Part shown: in pieces, positions 51,550-62,093 of the stretch
Layout: each line of letters starts with the position of its first letter
How positions within the stretch are numbered: position 1 is the first letter of the stretch
The notes under the pieces: model-generated
The model's database searches: none
Told to the model about the DNA's origin: nothing
What the model saw: the letters and a program-made list of their open reading frames with translations, nothing else
Program-made: the position numbers and the translations under genes
Assembly (NCBI RefSeq): GCF_024213195.1
Contig: NZ_JANAVF010000005.1
Span: 493,078-557,077, forward strand
Origin: Streptomyces sp. TBY4
GTDB lineage: Bacteria > Actinomycetota > Actinomycetes > Streptomycetales > Streptomycetaceae
Length of the DNA: 64,000 nucleotides
Direction of reading: 5' to 3'

Positions 51550-54500
51550 CTACGCGTGCGCCCTCAAGAGCGAGCGCATCGTCCGCATGGCCACCGACAG
51601 GTTCGCCAGGTCGAAGTCGTCCGAGCCCTGGATCTCGTCCAGAGTCGTCCGCGCACGCCCGATGATCGCCGCGTTCCTCTCCTCCCACGCCTTGAAGCGC
51701 TCCTCGGGAGTCGAGGCCCCGTTCCCGACCGCCAGCACGTCCGCGGTCAGCGCCGCATGCGCCGAGAACAGGTCCTCGCGGATGGACGCGCGGGCCATCG
51801 ACTGCCAGCGGTCGGCCCGCGGCAGGTCGATGATCCGGTCCATCAGCTGGGTGATCTCCAGCCGGTCGGCGAGGTCGTAGTACACCTCGGCGACGGCCAG
51901 CGGCTCGACACCCGTACGGTCCGAGATCGCGACGATGTCCAGCGTCGGGAAGGCGGACGAGAAGCCGGCCACCTTCGCCGCCAGCTCCTCCGGCACGCCC
52001 TCGCCGATCAGCTCGGCCATGACCGCCTCGTACCACTCCAGGTCCGCGCCGCGCACCAGCTTCGGCAGGTCCGACCAGACCCGCTCCACCCGCTCGGCGA
52101 AGAACTCGATGGTCTCGGTGATCTGCAGCGGCTGCGGCCTGTTGTTGAGCAGCCAGCGCGTACCGCGCTCGACCAGCCGCCGCGAGTGCAGCCGGATCCG
52201 GGTCTGGACGTCGGCGGCGACCTCGTTGTCGAGGTCCTCGACGGCGTCCCACACGCCGGCCAGGCCGAAGATCTCGCGGGCCGCGAGCTGCGCCCGGACG
52301 ATCTCCTCCAGGGAGGCCCCGGTCTCCTCGCGCAGGCGGTGCAGGAAGGTCGAGCCACCGCTGTTGACGGTGTCGTTGACCAGCACCGTGGTGATGATCT
52401 CCCGGCGCAGCGCGTGCCCGTCGACCTGCTCGGGGAACTTCGCCAGCAGCGCGGCCGGGAAGTAGGCGTGCAGCAGGCGGGCGAGGTACGGGTCGTCCGG
52501 CAGCTCGGTGTGGATGAGCTCGTCCGCCACCGTGATCTTGGTGTAGGCGAACAGGACGGCCAGCTCCGGCTGGGTCAGGCCCTTGCCGTTGTTCAGCAGC
52601 TCGCGGATCTGCCGGTCGTTGGGCAGGAACTCCAGGGCCCGGTCCAGCAGGCCGTCACGGCCCAGGCGGCGCATGAAGCGCTGCTGGGCGTGGAGCAGGC
52701 TGGGGGCCTGGGCGGCGCCGTTGGCCAGGGCCGTGTTCTGCGCGTAGTTGTTGCGCAGCACCAGCCGGCCGACCTCGTCGGTCATCTCGGCGAGGAACTT
52801 GTTGCGCTGCTTGACGGTCAGGTCCCCGTCGGCGACAACCGAGTTCAGCAGGATCTTGATGTTCACCTCGTGGTCGGAGGTGTCCACGCCCGCGCTGTTG
52901 TCGATGGCGTCGGTGTTGACCTTGCCGCCCTCGCCGCCGGCGCCGCTGCGCGCGAACTCGATGCGGCCGAGCTGGGTCAGGCCCAGGTTGCCGCCCTCGC
53001 CGATGACCTTGGCGCACACGTCGGAGCCGTTGACGCGGATGGGGTCGTTGGCCTTGTCGCCGACGTCCGCGTGCGTCTCGGCCGTGGCCTTGACGTACGT
53101 ACCGATGCCGCCGTTCCACAGCAGGTCCACGGGGGCCTTGAGGATGGCCTGCATCAGCTCGGCGGGGGTCATCTTGGAGACGCCCGCCTCGATCCCGAGG
53201 GCCGCGCGGACCTGCGCGTTGACCGGGATGGCCTTCGCGCTGCGCGGGTGGATCCCGCCGCCGGCGGACAGCAGGGAGCTGTCGTAGTCCGCCCACGAGG
53301 AGCGCGGCAGCTCGAACAGGCGCCGGCGCTCGGCGTAGGAGACCGCCGCGTCCGGGGTCGGGTCGATGAAGATGTGCCGGTGGTCGAAGGCCGCCACCAG
53401 GCGGATGTGCTCGGAGAGCAGCATGCCGTTGCCGAAGACGTCGCCGGACATGTCGCCGACGCCGACGACCGTGAAGTCCTGCGTCTGGGTGTCGTGCCCG
53501 AGCTCGCGGAAGTGCCGCTTGACGGACTCCCAGGCGCCGCGGGCGGTGATGCCCATGCCCTTGTGGTCGTAGCCGGCCGAGCCGCCGGAGGCGAAGGCGT
53601 CGCCCAGCCAGAACCCGTAGGACTCGGCGACCCCGTTGGCGATGTCGGAGAAGGTCGCGGTGCCCTTGTCGGCGGCGACGACGAGGTAGGTGTCGTCCTC
53701 GTCGTGGCGGACCACGCCCTTGGGCCGCACGACCTCGCCGCCGACCATGTTGTCGGTGATGTCGAGCAGCGCCGAGATGAAGATCTTGTACGAGGCGATG
53801 CCCTCGGCGAGCCAGGCGTCCCGGTCCACCGACGGGTCGGGGAGGTTCTTGGCGACGAAGCCGCCCTTGGCGCCGACGGGCACGATGACGGTGTTCTTGA
53901 CCATCTGCGCCTTGACCAGGCCGAGGATCTCCGTACGGAAGTCCTCGCGGCGGTCGGACCAGCGCAGGCCGCCGCGGGCGACCTTGCCGAAGCGCAGGTG
54001 GACGCCCTCGACGCGCGGGGAATAGACCCAGATCTCGAAGGCCGGACGAGGCGCCGGCAGGTCGGGGATGGCCTGCGGGTCGAACTTCATCGACACGTAG
54101 GAGTGCTGCTCGCCCGAGGCGTCGAGCTGGAAGAAGTTGGTGCGCAGCGTCGCCTTGATGAGGGTGAGGAAGGACCGCAGGATCCGGTCCTCGTCCAGCG
54201 AGGCGACCTGGTCCAGGGCCCCGTCCAGCTCCTCCAGCATCGCGTCGACGAGCTCGGTGCCGGCGGACTGGCGGCCGGGCGACATCCGGGCCTCGAAGAG
54301 GGAGACCAGCAGCCGGGTGGTGTGGACGTTGTTGCGGAGGGTGTCCTCCATGTAGTCCTGGCTGAAGGTGGCACCGGCCTGGCGCAGGTACTTGGCGTAC
54401 GCGCGCAGCACCACGGCCTGCCGCCAGGTGAGCCCGGCGCCCAGCACCAGGGTGTTGAAGTTGTCGTTCTCGGCGTCGCCCTGCCAGACCGCCGAGAAGG

Positions 54501-56532
54501 CGTCCTGGAACCGCTCGCGGGCGTCGTCGCCGAGGTAGTGGGAGCTCCCGGCGCCGTCCCCGTTGCCGCTCTGCAGCGGCATCCGCAGACCGAAGTCGTA
54601 GATCCACGCGTTGGTGCGGTCGGTGCAGCGCAGCTCGTACGGCCGCTCGTCGGTGACCTCGACGCCCAGGCGCTGCAGGACCGGCAGGACCGCGGAGAGG
54701 GAGACCTGCTCGCCCGTGCGGTAGATCTTGAACCGGCGTTCGCCGGGGCCCGCGCCGACCGGCTCGTACAGCGACAGCGCGAACTCGCGGTCGCTCGCGG
54801 ACAGCCGCTCCAGGTGGCACAGGTCCGCCACGGCCGAGCGCGGCGAGTGGTCGGCCTTGTAGCCCTCGGGGAAGGAGTTCGCGTACTTGCGCAGCAGCTC
54901 GGCGGCGCGCTCCTCGCCCAGCTCGGCCACGAGCGCCTCGCCGAAGCCGTCGGCCCAGGAACGGGCGGCCTCGACCAGCCGGCCCTCGAGGCGCTCGACG
55001 TCGGCGTCGGTCAGCACGGGCAGCTCGGTGCCCTGCGGGACGCGGACGACGAAGTGGATGCGGGAGAGGATCGACTCGGTGTTCCAGGCGGTGAAGTCGA
55101 CGCTGATGCCGCCGAGCTCCTCCTTCAGGATGTCCATCAGGCGCAGCCGGACGCCGGTGGTGAAGCGGTCGCGCGGCAGGTAGACGAGCGCGGAGTAGTA
55201 GCGCCCGTACTCGTCCTGGCGCAGGTACAGCCGCAGCCGGCGGCGCTCCTGGAGGTACAGCACGGAGGTGGCGATGGCCTGGAGCTGGTCGACCGGGGTC
55301 TGGAACAGCTCGTCGCGCGGGTAGGTCTCCAGGATCTGGAGCAGGTCGCGGCCGTCGTGGCTGGACGGCGCGAAGCCGGCGCCTTCGAGGACCTCGGCGA
55401 CCTTGCGGCGGATGACCGGGACCCGGCGCACCGACTCGGTGTACGCGGCGGAGGAGAAAAGGCCGAGGAAGCGGCGCTCGCCGACGACGTTGCCCTCGGC
55501 GTCGAACTTCTTCACGCCCACGTAGTCGAGGTACGAGGGGCGGTGCACGGTGGAGCGACTGTTGGCCTTGGTCAGCACCAGCAGGCGGTGCTCGCGGGCC
55601 TTGGCGCGGGCGTCGGCCGGCAGCCGGTTGAAGGACGGGGAGACGGGGTGCGCCTCGTCCTGGCCGTGGTGCACCGGGTCGGAGCGCAGGATGCCGAGGC
55701 CGGTGCCGGGCACGGCGGCCAGGGAGTCCCCGTCGACGAGGTTGTACTCGCGGTAGCCGAGGAAGGTGAAGTGGTCGTCGGCGAGCCAGCGCAGCAGCTC
55801 GCGGGCCTCTTCGAGCTCGTACTCGCGCAGGTCCGGGGCGGTGTGCTCCTCGGGCAGCTCCTGCGCGATGCGCAGGGCCGCGTCGCGCATCTTCTCCCAG
55901 TCCTCGACGGACTCGCGCACGTCGGACAGGACGCGCAGCAGATCGACGGTGATCTGCTTGAGGTCGGCCCGGTCGGTCTCGCGGTCGATCTCGACGTGGA
56001 TCCAGGACTCGACGAGGGAGTCGTGGGGGCGCGCGGTGCGGGGACCGTGGGCGTCGCAGTCGGGGCCGAGGATCTCGATCAGCTTGCCGGTGACGTCGCG
56101 GCGGACGACGACCTGCGGGTGGATCACGACGTGGATGCCGCGGCCCTGGCGGGACAGCTCGTTCGTCACGGAGTCCACGAGGAACGGCATGTCGTCGGTG
56201 ACCACCTCGACGACGGAGTGGCTGGAGGTCCAGCCGTTCTCCTCCACCGTGGGGGTGTGCACGCGCACGTTCGCGGTGCCCTGGGGGCGGTTCTCCGCGA
56301 GCCGGTAGTGCGAGAGCGCGGCCCCGAACACGTCGACCGGGTCCCGGTCGAGGAGGTCCTCCGGGGCGGTGTGCAGGTAGTAGCGCTGGAGGTAGGAGAG
56401 GGTCGTGTCCCGGTCGGGACGCCCTCCCTGCTCGGACCCAGTCGGAAGTAGCCCCCCGGCCGGGCTGTTCTCAGCTACCCGTGCCGCCCGCGCGAGCAGC
56501 TCGGCCTTTGCTTCGTCCAGCTTGGTCTGCAT
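51550..56532 (-). CDS. gdh: Large NAD-specific glutamate dehydrogenase (180-kDa class)
   Basis: The 1660-residue enzyme oxidatively deaminates glutamate to 2-oxoglutarate with NAD. The catalytic segment RGGLRWSDRREDFRTEILGL and VKNTVIVPVGAKGGFVAKNLP (about residues 800-850) and the nucleotide region GVGDMSGDVFGNGMLLSEHIRLVAAFDHRHIFIDP (shown by its parts GVGDMSGDVFGNGML and AAFDHRHIFIDP) are diagnostic. The long N-terminal half holds the ACT-like domains of this class. Start ATG 56532 follows GGAG and GAGG; the in-frame codons to 56589 are unlikely coding. It usually works catabolically and is activated by amino acids. The gene is alone between terminators, with a ~400-base leader region. Confidence 0.96.
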   Translation of the reverse strand: MQTKLDEAKAELLARAARVAENSPAGGLLPTGSEQGGRPDRDTTLSYLQRYYLHTAPEDLLDRDPVDVFGAALSHYRLAENRPQGTANVRVHTPTVEENGWTSSHSVVEVVTDDMPFLVDSVTNELSRQGRGIHVVIHPQVVVRRDVTGKLIEILGPDCDAHGPRTARPHDSLVESWIHVEIDRETDRADLKQITVDLLRVLSDVRESVEDWEKMRDAALRIAQELPEEHTAPDLREYELEEARELLRWLADDHFTFLGYREYNLVDGDSLAAVPGTGLGILRSDPVHHGQDEAHPVSPSFNRLPADARAKAREHRLLVLTKANSRSTVHRPSYLDYVGVKKFDAEGNVVGERRFLGLFSSAAYTESVRRVPVIRRKVAEVLEGAGFAPSSHDGRDLLQILETYPRDELFQTPVDQLQAIATSVLYLQERRRLRLYLRQDEYGRYYSALVYLPRDRFTTGVRLRLMDILKEELGGISVDFTAWNTESILSRIHFVVRVPQGTELPVLTDADVERLEGRLVEAARSWADGFGEALVAELGEERAAELLRKYANSFPEGYKADHSPRSAVADLCHLERLSASDREFALSLYEPVGAGPGERRFKIYRTGEQVSLSAVLPVLQRLGVEVTDERPYELRCTDRTNAWIYDFGLRMPLQSGNGDGAGSSHYLGDDARERFQDAFSAVWQGDAENDNFNTLVLGAGLTWRQAVVLRAYAKYLRQAGATFSQDYMEDTLRNNVHTTRLLVSLFEARMSPGRQSAGTELVDAMLEELDGALDQVASLDEDRILRSFLTLIKATLRTNFFQLDASGEQHSYVSMKFDPQAIPDLPAPRPAFEIWVYSPRVEGVHLRFGKVARGGLRWSDRREDFRTEILGLVKAQMVKNTVIVPVGAKGGFVAKNLPDPSVDRDAWLAEGIASYKIFISALLDITDNMVGGEVVRPKGVVRHDEDDTYLVVAADKGTATFSDIANGVAESYGFWLGDAFASGGSAGYDHKGMGITARGAWESVKRHFRELGHDTQTQDFTVVGVGDMSGDVFGNGMLLSEHIRLVAAFDHRHIFIDPTPDAAVSYAERRRLFELPRSSWADYDSSLLSAGGGIHPRSAKAIPVNAQVRAALGIEAGVSKMTPAELMQAILKAPVDLLWNGGIGTYVKATAETHADVGDKANDPIRVNGSDVCAKVIGEGGNLGLTQLGRIEFARSGAGGEGGKVNTDAIDNSAGVDTSDHEVNIKILLNSVVADGDLTVKQRNKFLAEMTDEVGRLVLRNNYAQNTALANGAAQAPSLLHAQQRFMRRLGRDGLLDRALEFLPNDRQIRELLNNGKGLTQPELAVLFAYTKITVADELIHTELPDDPYLARLLHAYFPAALLAKFPEQVDGHALRREIITTVLVNDTVNSGGSTFLHRLREETGASLEEIVRAQLAAREIFGLAGVWDAVEDLDNEVAADVQTRIRLHSRRLVERGTRWLLNNRPQPLQITETIEFFAERVERVWSDLPKLVRGADLEWYEAVMAELIGEGVPEELAAKVAGFSSAFPTLDIVAISDRTGVEPLAVAEVYYDLADRLEITQLMDRIIDLPRADRWQSMARASIREDLFSAHAALTADVLAVGNGASTPEERFKAWEERNAAIIGRARTTLDEIQGSDDFDLANLSVAMRTMRSLLRAHA

Positions 56533-56928
56533 GTCCTCTGGCTCCTGTCGCGCGCCATTGCGTGACGTAGGTGAAGGAAGGAATGGCATAGCACCGCGAG
56601 GCGGGGTTTCGATGTCCGTCCGGAATCGACGCTATGCCGTCGAGAGAACCCACCGGGAGGAAATCGGCCATGATCGGCAGGACGTCCCGGGGGCGGGGAT
56701 CAGCGACGGCCCGGGCACCGAGGTGCGCCGGGCGCGGTGCGGAGGCTTCAGTGCCTCCGAGGACTATCGCGCTGATCACGGGTACCAGGCTATCTCGCTC
56801 CACCCCCGGCTCGTCATGAGCTGTATGTGTACAAAAGAGGGGGGGTAACTTTGACACTCTGGACAGGGACCGGCCCGGCCGGACGTGCCGGGCCGGCGCA
56901 CGGTCGCTCTCCGCTCATGCGCCAGTCG
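56533..56928. other. gdh leader / HAD gene trailer
   Basis: About 400 bases. A GGCATAGC/GCTATGCC inverted repeat (56585-56592, 56631-56638) lies close to the gdh start. A G7 run with neighbouring ACAAAAG sits at 56833-56845. The hairpin at 56870-56896 terminates the HAD gene. The gdh promoter should lie between 56600 and 56850, but no clear -35/-10 pair is visible on the minus strand. Confidence 0.5.
56870..56896 (-). terminator. Hairpin after the HAD hydrolase gene
   Basis: A perfect 10-bp stem CCGGCCCGGC/GCCGGGCCGG with a seven-base loop lies 32 bases after the stop. Confidence 0.75.
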
Positions 56929-57594
56929 CTATCCGGCCAGCTCGCGAGCAGTGCGTACGGCCTCCGCCAGGCTGTCCACGACGGGGACACCGGCTGATTC
57001 CAGACTGCCCCGGCTGTGCGAACCGCCCGTATAGAGGACGGCCCGCGCGCCCACGTGCGCGGCGGCCAGCGCGTCGTCCACGGCATCCCCGATGAGCACC
57101 GTACGGGCGGCGGTCACGCCCGTCCCGTCCAGGGCCGCCAAGTGACGTACGAGGTGTCCCGCCTTGGTGGTGTGGGAGGGCCCGGTCCGCCCGTCGACGC
57201 GCAGGAAGTGCCCGTCGATCCCGTGCGCCCGAACGAGCGGCACGAGCCTGTCGTGGGGCGCGAGGGACAGCAGCGACTGGGTGAGCCCGTCCTCCTGCCA
57301 GTCCCGCAGGAGCTCGCGGGCCCCCTCGGCGAGGCCGGCCTCCTCGGCGGCCACCCAGTAGTGCCGGTGGAAGGCCTCGTCCATGACCAGCCACTCGGCG
57401 TCCGTGGGCAGCCGGCCCATGAGCCGCTCGTAGAACTTGGGCACCGGTACGACGTACAGCTCGCGGTACCGCTCCAGGGTGATCGGCGCGAGGCCGAGCT
57501 CGCCGAAGGAGGCGTTGGTGGCGGCTATCACGGCGTCGATGTCGTGGAGCAGCGTGCCGTTCCAGTCCCAGACGATGTGCGGGGCCGCGGTCAC
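56929..57594 (-). CDS. HAD superfamily hydrolase (phosphatase-like)
   Basis: The 221-residue protein has the Rossmann-like HAD fold with motif I VWDWNGTLL (nucleophile D at about residue 9, followed by Asn at +2 where most phosphatases have Asp). It has a helical cap (about 20-90), motif II around SLLSLAP, Lys in TTKAGH and motif IV VLIGDAVDDALAA. Such proteins remove phosphate from small metabolites. GTG 57594 overlaps the upstream stop (GTGA), so it is coupled to the DUF6912-like gene. The DWN variant occurs in some HAD families; activity should still be possible but is unproven. Confidence 0.9.
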   Translation of the reverse strand: MTAAPHIVWDWNGTLLHDIDAVIAATNASFGELGLAPITLERYRELYVVPVPKFYERLMGRLPTDAEWLVMDEAFHRHYWVAAEEAGLAEGARELLRDWQEDGLTQSLLSLAPHDRLVPLVRAHGIDGHFLRVDGRTGPSHTTKAGHLVRHLAALDGTGVTAARTVLIGDAVDDALAAAHVGARAVLYTGGSHSRGSLESAGVPVVDSLAEAVRTARELAG

Positions 57595-58091
57595 TTCAGC
57601 AGCCCCGGAATCTCCTGGACCCCGAACCACAGCAGCTCGTGGTCCTCGGCGCCGTCGACGGTGAAGCGCGCGTCCTCGTCGCCCCCGTCCGCGGCCGCGA
57701 CGGCCGACACGGCGGCGCTCACGTCCTCCAGGGCCTCTTCCGCGTCCACGTGCACCGCGGCCGCCACCGAGAGCCGGACGGCCCCGGCCAGCGCCACCTG
57801 GCCGAGCGTGGCCTCGTCGACGCCGGGGGTGGCGGTGGCGGCCTTGTCGTCCACGTCGACGGCCACCACGACCCGCTTGCGGGGCGCGGCCCCGTCCTCG
57901 GCGATCATCCGCAGCGAGGCGGCGGCGGCCCTGGTCAGGGCGGCGTACTCCAGCTCCTCGATGTCGTCCGACACGTACCACTCGCGCAGTCCGGGCGTGA
58001 CGGCGTACGCCCGCAGCGGAGCGGGGCCCAGCTCACCCGCCTGGTGCGCCTCGGCGAGCCCGGGGAGAGTCAGGGGGACGTACACGCGCAT
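57591..58091 (-). CDS. DUF6912-like protein
   Basis: The 166-residue protein starts MRVYVPLTLPGLAEAHQAGELGP and has a mixed alpha/beta composition with the strand RVVVAVDVDDKA and an acidic C-terminal half ending VDGAEDHELLWFGVQEIPGLLK. I recall it as a DUF6912-type actinobacterial family of unknown role, but that name is from memory. No metal motif, membrane helix or signal peptide is visible. Coupled by GTGA overlap to the HAD hydrolase gene, so the two probably act together or share regulation. Confidence 0.8.
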   Translation of the reverse strand: MRVYVPLTLPGLAEAHQAGELGPAPLRAYAVTPGLREWYVSDDIEELEYAALTRAAAASLRMIAEDGAAPRKRVVVAVDVDDKAATATPGVDEATLGQVALAGAVRLSVAAAVHVDAEEALEDVSAAVSAVAAADGGDEDARFTVDGAEDHELLWFGVQEIPGLLK

Positions 58092-58423
58092 GGCCGGCTG
58101 CTTTCGGTAGTCGGAAACGCCCCCAGGATACGACCGGCTGGCAACCGTGGGGTGCGTCGGCCCGTACCGGGGCCGGACTCCGTCCGTGACCGCCGGCGTC
58201 CCCCTTCGGGGTGCGACGGCGGGGCCGTGCCGCGTCCACCTCGCTCCCCGCGGGACCCGGGCGGGGCCCGGGCGCGGCCGGGGAGCGACCCGGATAGGTG
58301 AAGGCGGGGCGGGCGCGGGGCCGCCCCGCGGGGCCGTTGCGGAGCGTGTTCGCAGCCCCGTAGAAGTCCCCTATCAAGTTACCGCCCGGTACTGATCCGG
58401 GCCCGACCCCAGGGACGGCCGCG
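58092..58423. other. Divergent spacer DUF6912-like / Rv3235-like genes
   Basis: About 330 bases of GC-rich DNA with several short inverted repeats in the middle (58200-58330). A candidate promoter for the rightward gene lies at 58337-58366. Nothing else is recognisable. Confidence 0.5.
58337..58366 (+). promoter_or_regulatory. Candidate promoter of the Rv3235-family gene
   Basis: TTGCGG (58337-58342) and TAGAAG (58361-58366) are spaced by 18 bases, close to the TTGNNN-18-TAGRRT pattern; transcription would start about 50 bases before the ATG. Confidence 0.4.
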
Positions 58424-58957
58424 ATGCCCCTCACCACACCCCGCACCACCGAGCCCACGAGCCCCGCACCCACCGCGGCCGGGGGCGGCAGCGGGACCGG
58501 GAGCGGCAGCCCCCGTACGGTCGGCAGCGCCGGTGCCGGCACCGGGCCCGGCCGCCGCGGCTTCGCGAGGCCCGCGAACACCGGCCCCGGCCGCCGCAGG
58601 CCGTCCGCCGGGGTCCGCCGCCGGGGCCCCCACGACTGGTTCGCCGAGCGGCTGCTCGCCGTCCTCAGCGGTCGCCGCCCCGTGCACTCCCTGATCGGCC
58701 ACACCATCGGCCCGGCCTACGACCAGCTGATCACCCTCGCCCCCGCCGACCCCCCGCACGAGCACCCGTACGACCCCCGCCGGCTCAGCCCCGTGCTGCA
58801 CGGGTGCGGCCGCTTCACCCCCGGCCCGGGGGTCATCGAGGCCTTCGCCCGCATCGCCACGGGCGACCGCCTCACCGCGCTGGCCTTCCGCCTGGAACAG
58901 GGCCCCGACCTGCGCTGGCGCTGCGCCGCCGTGGAACTCCACGGCCCCCGCCCGTGA
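58424..58957 (+). CDS. Rv3235-family protein
   Basis: The 177-residue protein has a disordered Gly/Pro/Arg-rich N-terminal half (1-70) and a compact domain (about 70-175) with FAERLLAVLSGRRPVHSLIGH and CGRFTPGPGVIEAFARIATGDRLTALAFRLEQ, of the actinobacterial Rv3235 family as I know it. The function is unknown. Its neighbour secA on the opposite strand is conserved near it in relatives, from memory. A promoter candidate precedes it and a strong hairpin follows. ATG 58424 is the first codon after the promoter; a later start inside the disordered part cannot be excluded. Confidence 0.82.
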   Translation: MPLTTPRTTEPTSPAPTAAGGGSGTGSGSPRTVGSAGAGTGPGRRGFARPANTGPGRRRPSAGVRRRGPHDWFAERLLAVLSGRRPVHSLIGHTIGPAYDQLITLAPADPPHEHPYDPRRLSPVLHGCGRFTPGPGVIEAFARIATGDRLTALAFRLEQGPDLRWRCAAVELHGPRP

Positions 58958-58987
58958 ACGCGCCGCGCCGCACCCCCGTACAACGCC

Positions 58988-59030
58988 GCCGGGGCCGGAC
59001 CCCACGCACAGCGTGGTGTCCGGCCCCGGC
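58988..59030. terminator. Bidirectional terminator between the Rv3235-family gene and secA
   Basis: Twenty-base arms (58988-59007, 59011-59030) pair with one mismatch around a three-base ACA loop, between convergent genes. Confidence 0.9.
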
Positions 59031-59065
59031 GGTGGTCCCGCGATCGGCGGGCGGGTTTGCCCGGG

Positions 59066-61852
59066 TTACTTCTTGCGGCGGCGGCCGCCCGAGGCCTTCG
59101 CCGCCTTACGGCGCTCCGCGCGCGTCATCCCGGAGTCGTCACCGGAGTCCGAGTCGAAGTCGCCCTCGATGACGCCGCCCTCGCCGTCCACGGTAGGCGC
59201 GGAGAAGTGCAGCCGGTCCGGCCGCTGCGGGGCGTCCAGACCCTTCGCCCGGATCTCCGGCTTGGTCAGCGACGGACCGGAGGACGCACCGGCGTCCGAC
59301 ACCAGGACCTCCTCGACCTGCTGCTCGACCTGGACCTCCAGGTTGAACAGGTAGCCGACGGACTCCTCCTTGATGCCCTCCTGCATGGCGTTGAACATGT
59401 CGAAGCCCTCGCGCTGGTACTCGACCAGCGGGTCCTTCTGGGCCATCGCCCGCAGGCCGATGCCCTCCTGCAGGTAGTCCATCTCGTACAGGTGCTCGCG
59501 CCACTTGCGGTCCAGCACCGACAGCACCACGCGCCGCTCCAGCTCGCGCATGATCTCGGAGCCGAGCGTCGCCTCGCGGGCCTCGTACTGCTCGTGGATG
59601 TCGTCCTTGACGGACTCCGCGATGAACTCGGCGGTGATGCCCGCGCGGTCGCCCGCGGCGTCCTCCAGCTCGTCCACCGTGACCTTGATCGGGTAGAGCT
59701 GCCGGAAGGCGCTCCACAGCCGGTCCAGGTCCCACTCCTCGGCGAACCCCTCGACCGTCTCGGCGTTGATGTACGCGTCGATCGTGTCGTCCATCATGTG
59801 ACGGATCTGGTCCTGGAGGTCCTCGCCCTCCAGGACGCGGCGGCGCTCCTTGTAGATCACCGTGCGCTGGTTGTTGAGGACCTCGTCGTACTTCAGGACG
59901 TTCTTGCGCGTCTCGAAGTTCTGGGTCTCCACCTGCGACTGGGCCGAGGCGATGGCCCGCGTGACCATCTTGTTCTCGATCGGCACGTCGTCCGGCACGT
60001 TCGCCATCGACATGACGCGCTCGACCATCTGCGCCTTGAACAGGCGCATCAGGTCGTCGCCGAGCGACAGGTAGAAGCGGGACTCGCCCGGGTCGCCCTG
60101 TCGGCCGGAGCGGCCGCGCAGCTGGTTGTCGATGCGGCGGGACTCGTGGCGCTCGGTGCCCAGCACGTACAGCCCGCCGAGCTCCTTGACCTCCTCGAAC
60201 TCCGCCTTCACGGCCGCCTCGGCCCGCGTGAGCGCCTCGGGAAGGGCGTGCGCCCACTCCTCGATGTGCTCCTCCGGGTCCAGGCCGCGCTGGCGCAGCT
60301 CGGCCTCGGCGAGGTCGTCCGGGTTGCCGCCGAGCTTGATGTCGGTACCGCGGCCGGCCATGTTCGTGGCGACCGTGACGGCGCCGCGGCGGCCGGCCTG
60401 GGCGACGATCGAGGCCTCGCGCTCGTGCTGCTTGGCGTTCAGCACCTCGTGCGGGATGCCCCGCTTGGAGAGCTGCTGCGAGAGGTACTCGGACTTCTCG
60501 ACCGAGGTGGTGCCGACCAGGATCGGCTGGCCCTTCTCGTGCTTCTCCGCGATGTCGTCGACGACGGCGGCGAACTTCGCGACCTCGGTGCGGTAGATCA
60601 GGTCCGCCTGGTCCTTGCGGACCATGTCGCGGTTGGTCGGGATCGGGACGACACCGAGCTTGTAGATCTGGTGGAACTCGGCGGCCTCGGTCATGGCCGT
60701 ACCGGTCATGCCCGACAGCTTCCCGTACAGGCGGAAGAAGTTCTGCAGGGTGATCGTGGCGAGGGTCTGGTTCTCGTCCTTGATGTCCACCCCTTCCTTC
60801 GCCTCGATCGCCTGGTGCATGCCCTCGTTGTAGCGGCGGCCGGCGAGGATGCGGCCGGTGTGCTCGTCGACGATCATGACCTCGCCGTCGATGACGACGT
60901 AGTCCTTGTCGGCCTTGAACAGTTCCTTCGCCTTGATGGCGTTGTTCAGGTAACCGACGAGCGGGGTGTTCACCGACTCGTAGAGGTTCTCGATGCCGAG
61001 CCAGTCCTCGACCTTCGCGACACCGGCCTCGTGGATGCCGACGGTGCGCTTCTTCTCGTCGACCTCGTAGTCGCCGGTCTCCTCGATGCCCTTGAGGGGC
61101 TGGCCGGGCTCGCCCTTGGTCAGGCGCGTGACCAGCTTCGCGAAGTCCGCGTACCACTTGGTGGCCTGGTCGGCCGGGCCCGAGATGATCAGCGGGGTAC
61201 GGGCCTCGTCGACGAGGATCGAGTCGACCTCGTCGACCACGGCGAAGTTGTGGCCGCGCTGGACGAGCTCGTCCTGCGACCACGCCATGTTGTCGCGGAG
61301 GTAGTCGAAGCCGAACTCGTTGTTCGTGCCGTACGTGATGTCGCTCGCGTACTGCTCGCGGCGCTGCGCCGGCGACATGTTCGCGAGGATGCACCCGATG
61401 GACAGGCCCAGGAACTTGTGGACGCGGCCCATCATCTCGGAGTCGCGCTCGGCCAGGTAGTCGTTCACCGTGATCAGGTGGACGCCCTTGCCGGACAGCG
61501 CGTTCAGGTACGCGGGGAGCGTGCCGACGAGGGTCTTGCCCTCACCGGTCTTCATCTCGGCGACGTAGCCGAGGTGCAGCGCGGCGCCGCCCATGATCTG
61601 GACGTCGTAGTGGCGCTGGCCGAGGACGCGCTTCGCGGCCTCGCGGACCGTCGCGAAGGCCTCGGGCAGCAGGTCGTCCAGGCTCTCGCCGTCCTGGAAG
61701 CGCTGCTTGTACTCGTCCGTGAGCGCACGCAAGTCGGCGTCGGAGAGGTTGACAAAGTCCTCTTCGATGGAGTTGACCTGGTCCGCGATGCGGTGCAGTT
61801 TTTTGAGGATCTTGCCTTCGCCTGCACGCATGAGCTTGTTGAAGACGGACAC
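59066..61852 (-). CDS. secA: Preprotein translocase ATPase SecA
   Basis: The 928-residue motor pushes unfolded preproteins through SecYEG. NBD1 shows Walker A MKTGEGKT and Walker [22 protein letters not shown]; the preprotein cross-linking domain and NBD2 follow ([25 protein letters not shown] as two parts: [15 protein letters not shown] and RSGRQGDPG), then the helical scaffold and wing. The C-terminus ends in a basic [15 protein letters not shown] tail and lacks the zinc-binding Cys motif that docks SecB, as usual in actinobacteria. GTG 61852 with AAGGAG ten bases upstream gives [13 protein letters not shown], the standard start; in-frame codons further upstream are not coding. Confidence 0.97.
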   Translation of the reverse strand: MSVFNKLMRAGEGKILKKLHRIADQVNSIEEDFVNLSDADLRALTDEYKQRFQDGESLDDLLPEAFATVREAAKRVLGQRHYDVQIMGGAALHLGYVAEMKTGEGKTLVGTLPAYLNALSGKGVHLITVNDYLAERDSEMMGRVHKFLGLSIGCILANMSPAQRREQYASDITYGTNNEFGFDYLRDNMAWSQDELVQRGHNFAVVDEVDSILVDEARTPLIISGPADQATKWYADFAKLVTRLTKGEPGQPLKGIEETGDYEVDEKKRTVGIHEAGVAKVEDWLGIENLYESVNTPLVGYLNNAIKAKELFKADKDYVVIDGEVMIVDEHTGRILAGRRYNEGMHQAIEAKEGVDIKDENQTLATITLQNFFRLYGKLSGMTGTAMTEAAEFHQIYKLGVVPIPTNRDMVRKDQADLIYRTEVAKFAAVVDDIAEKHEKGQPILVGTTSVEKSEYLSQQLSKRGIPHEVLNAKQHEREASIVAQAGRRGAVTVATNMAGRGTDIKLGGNPDDLAEAELRQRGLDPEEHIEEWAHALPEALTRAEAAVKAEFEEVKELGGLYVLGTERHESRRIDNQLRGRSGRQGDPGESRFYLSLGDDLMRLFKAQMVERVMSMANVPDDVPIENKMVTRAIASAQSQVETQNFETRKNVLKYDEVLNNQRTVIYKERRRVLEGEDLQDQIRHMMDDTIDAYINAETVEGFAEEWDLDRLWSAFRQLYPIKVTVDELEDAAGDRAGITAEFIAESVKDDIHEQYEAREATLGSEIMRELERRVVLSVLDRKWREHLYEMDYLQEGIGLRAMAQKDPLVEYQREGFDMFNAMQEGIKEESVGYLFNLEVQVEQQVEEVLVSDAGASSGPSLTKPEIRAKGLDAPQRPDRLHFSAPTVDGEGGVIEGDFDSDSGDDSGMTRAERRKAAKASGGRRRKK

Positions 61853-62093
61853 CGAGGTTTGTCTCCTTGCCGGTCGGGCCTGGCACTGTTTTCGTGCACG
61901 GGCACGGAGGGTGGGCCCCACCGCAACGGCCATCGTAAGCGAGGACGCGGTCGCGTCGGGAGGTCCGCACTGCCGCGGGGCTGGACTGCCCGGAAATGAG
62001 AACGTGCGAGGGGCACCGAAGGTGCCGGTATGGGCGGTCACTCTTCCGGAAACCCCTTCGCCGCGGCCGTCCTCCCACAGCAGAATCTCCACC

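Noticed and set aside
51556..56451. 1631-codon plus-strand frame opposite gdh
   Set aside because: Antisense shadow of the glutamate dehydrogenase gene; no start context and no domain.
56585..56638. GGCATAGC/GCTATGCC inverted repeat as terminator or riboswitch
   Set aside because: Arms are 38 bases apart with no further pairing pattern; too weak for a named function.
56851..56856. Perfect TTGACA hexamer on the plus strand
   Set aside because: No -10 at 16-19 bases and no rightward gene for 1.5 kb.
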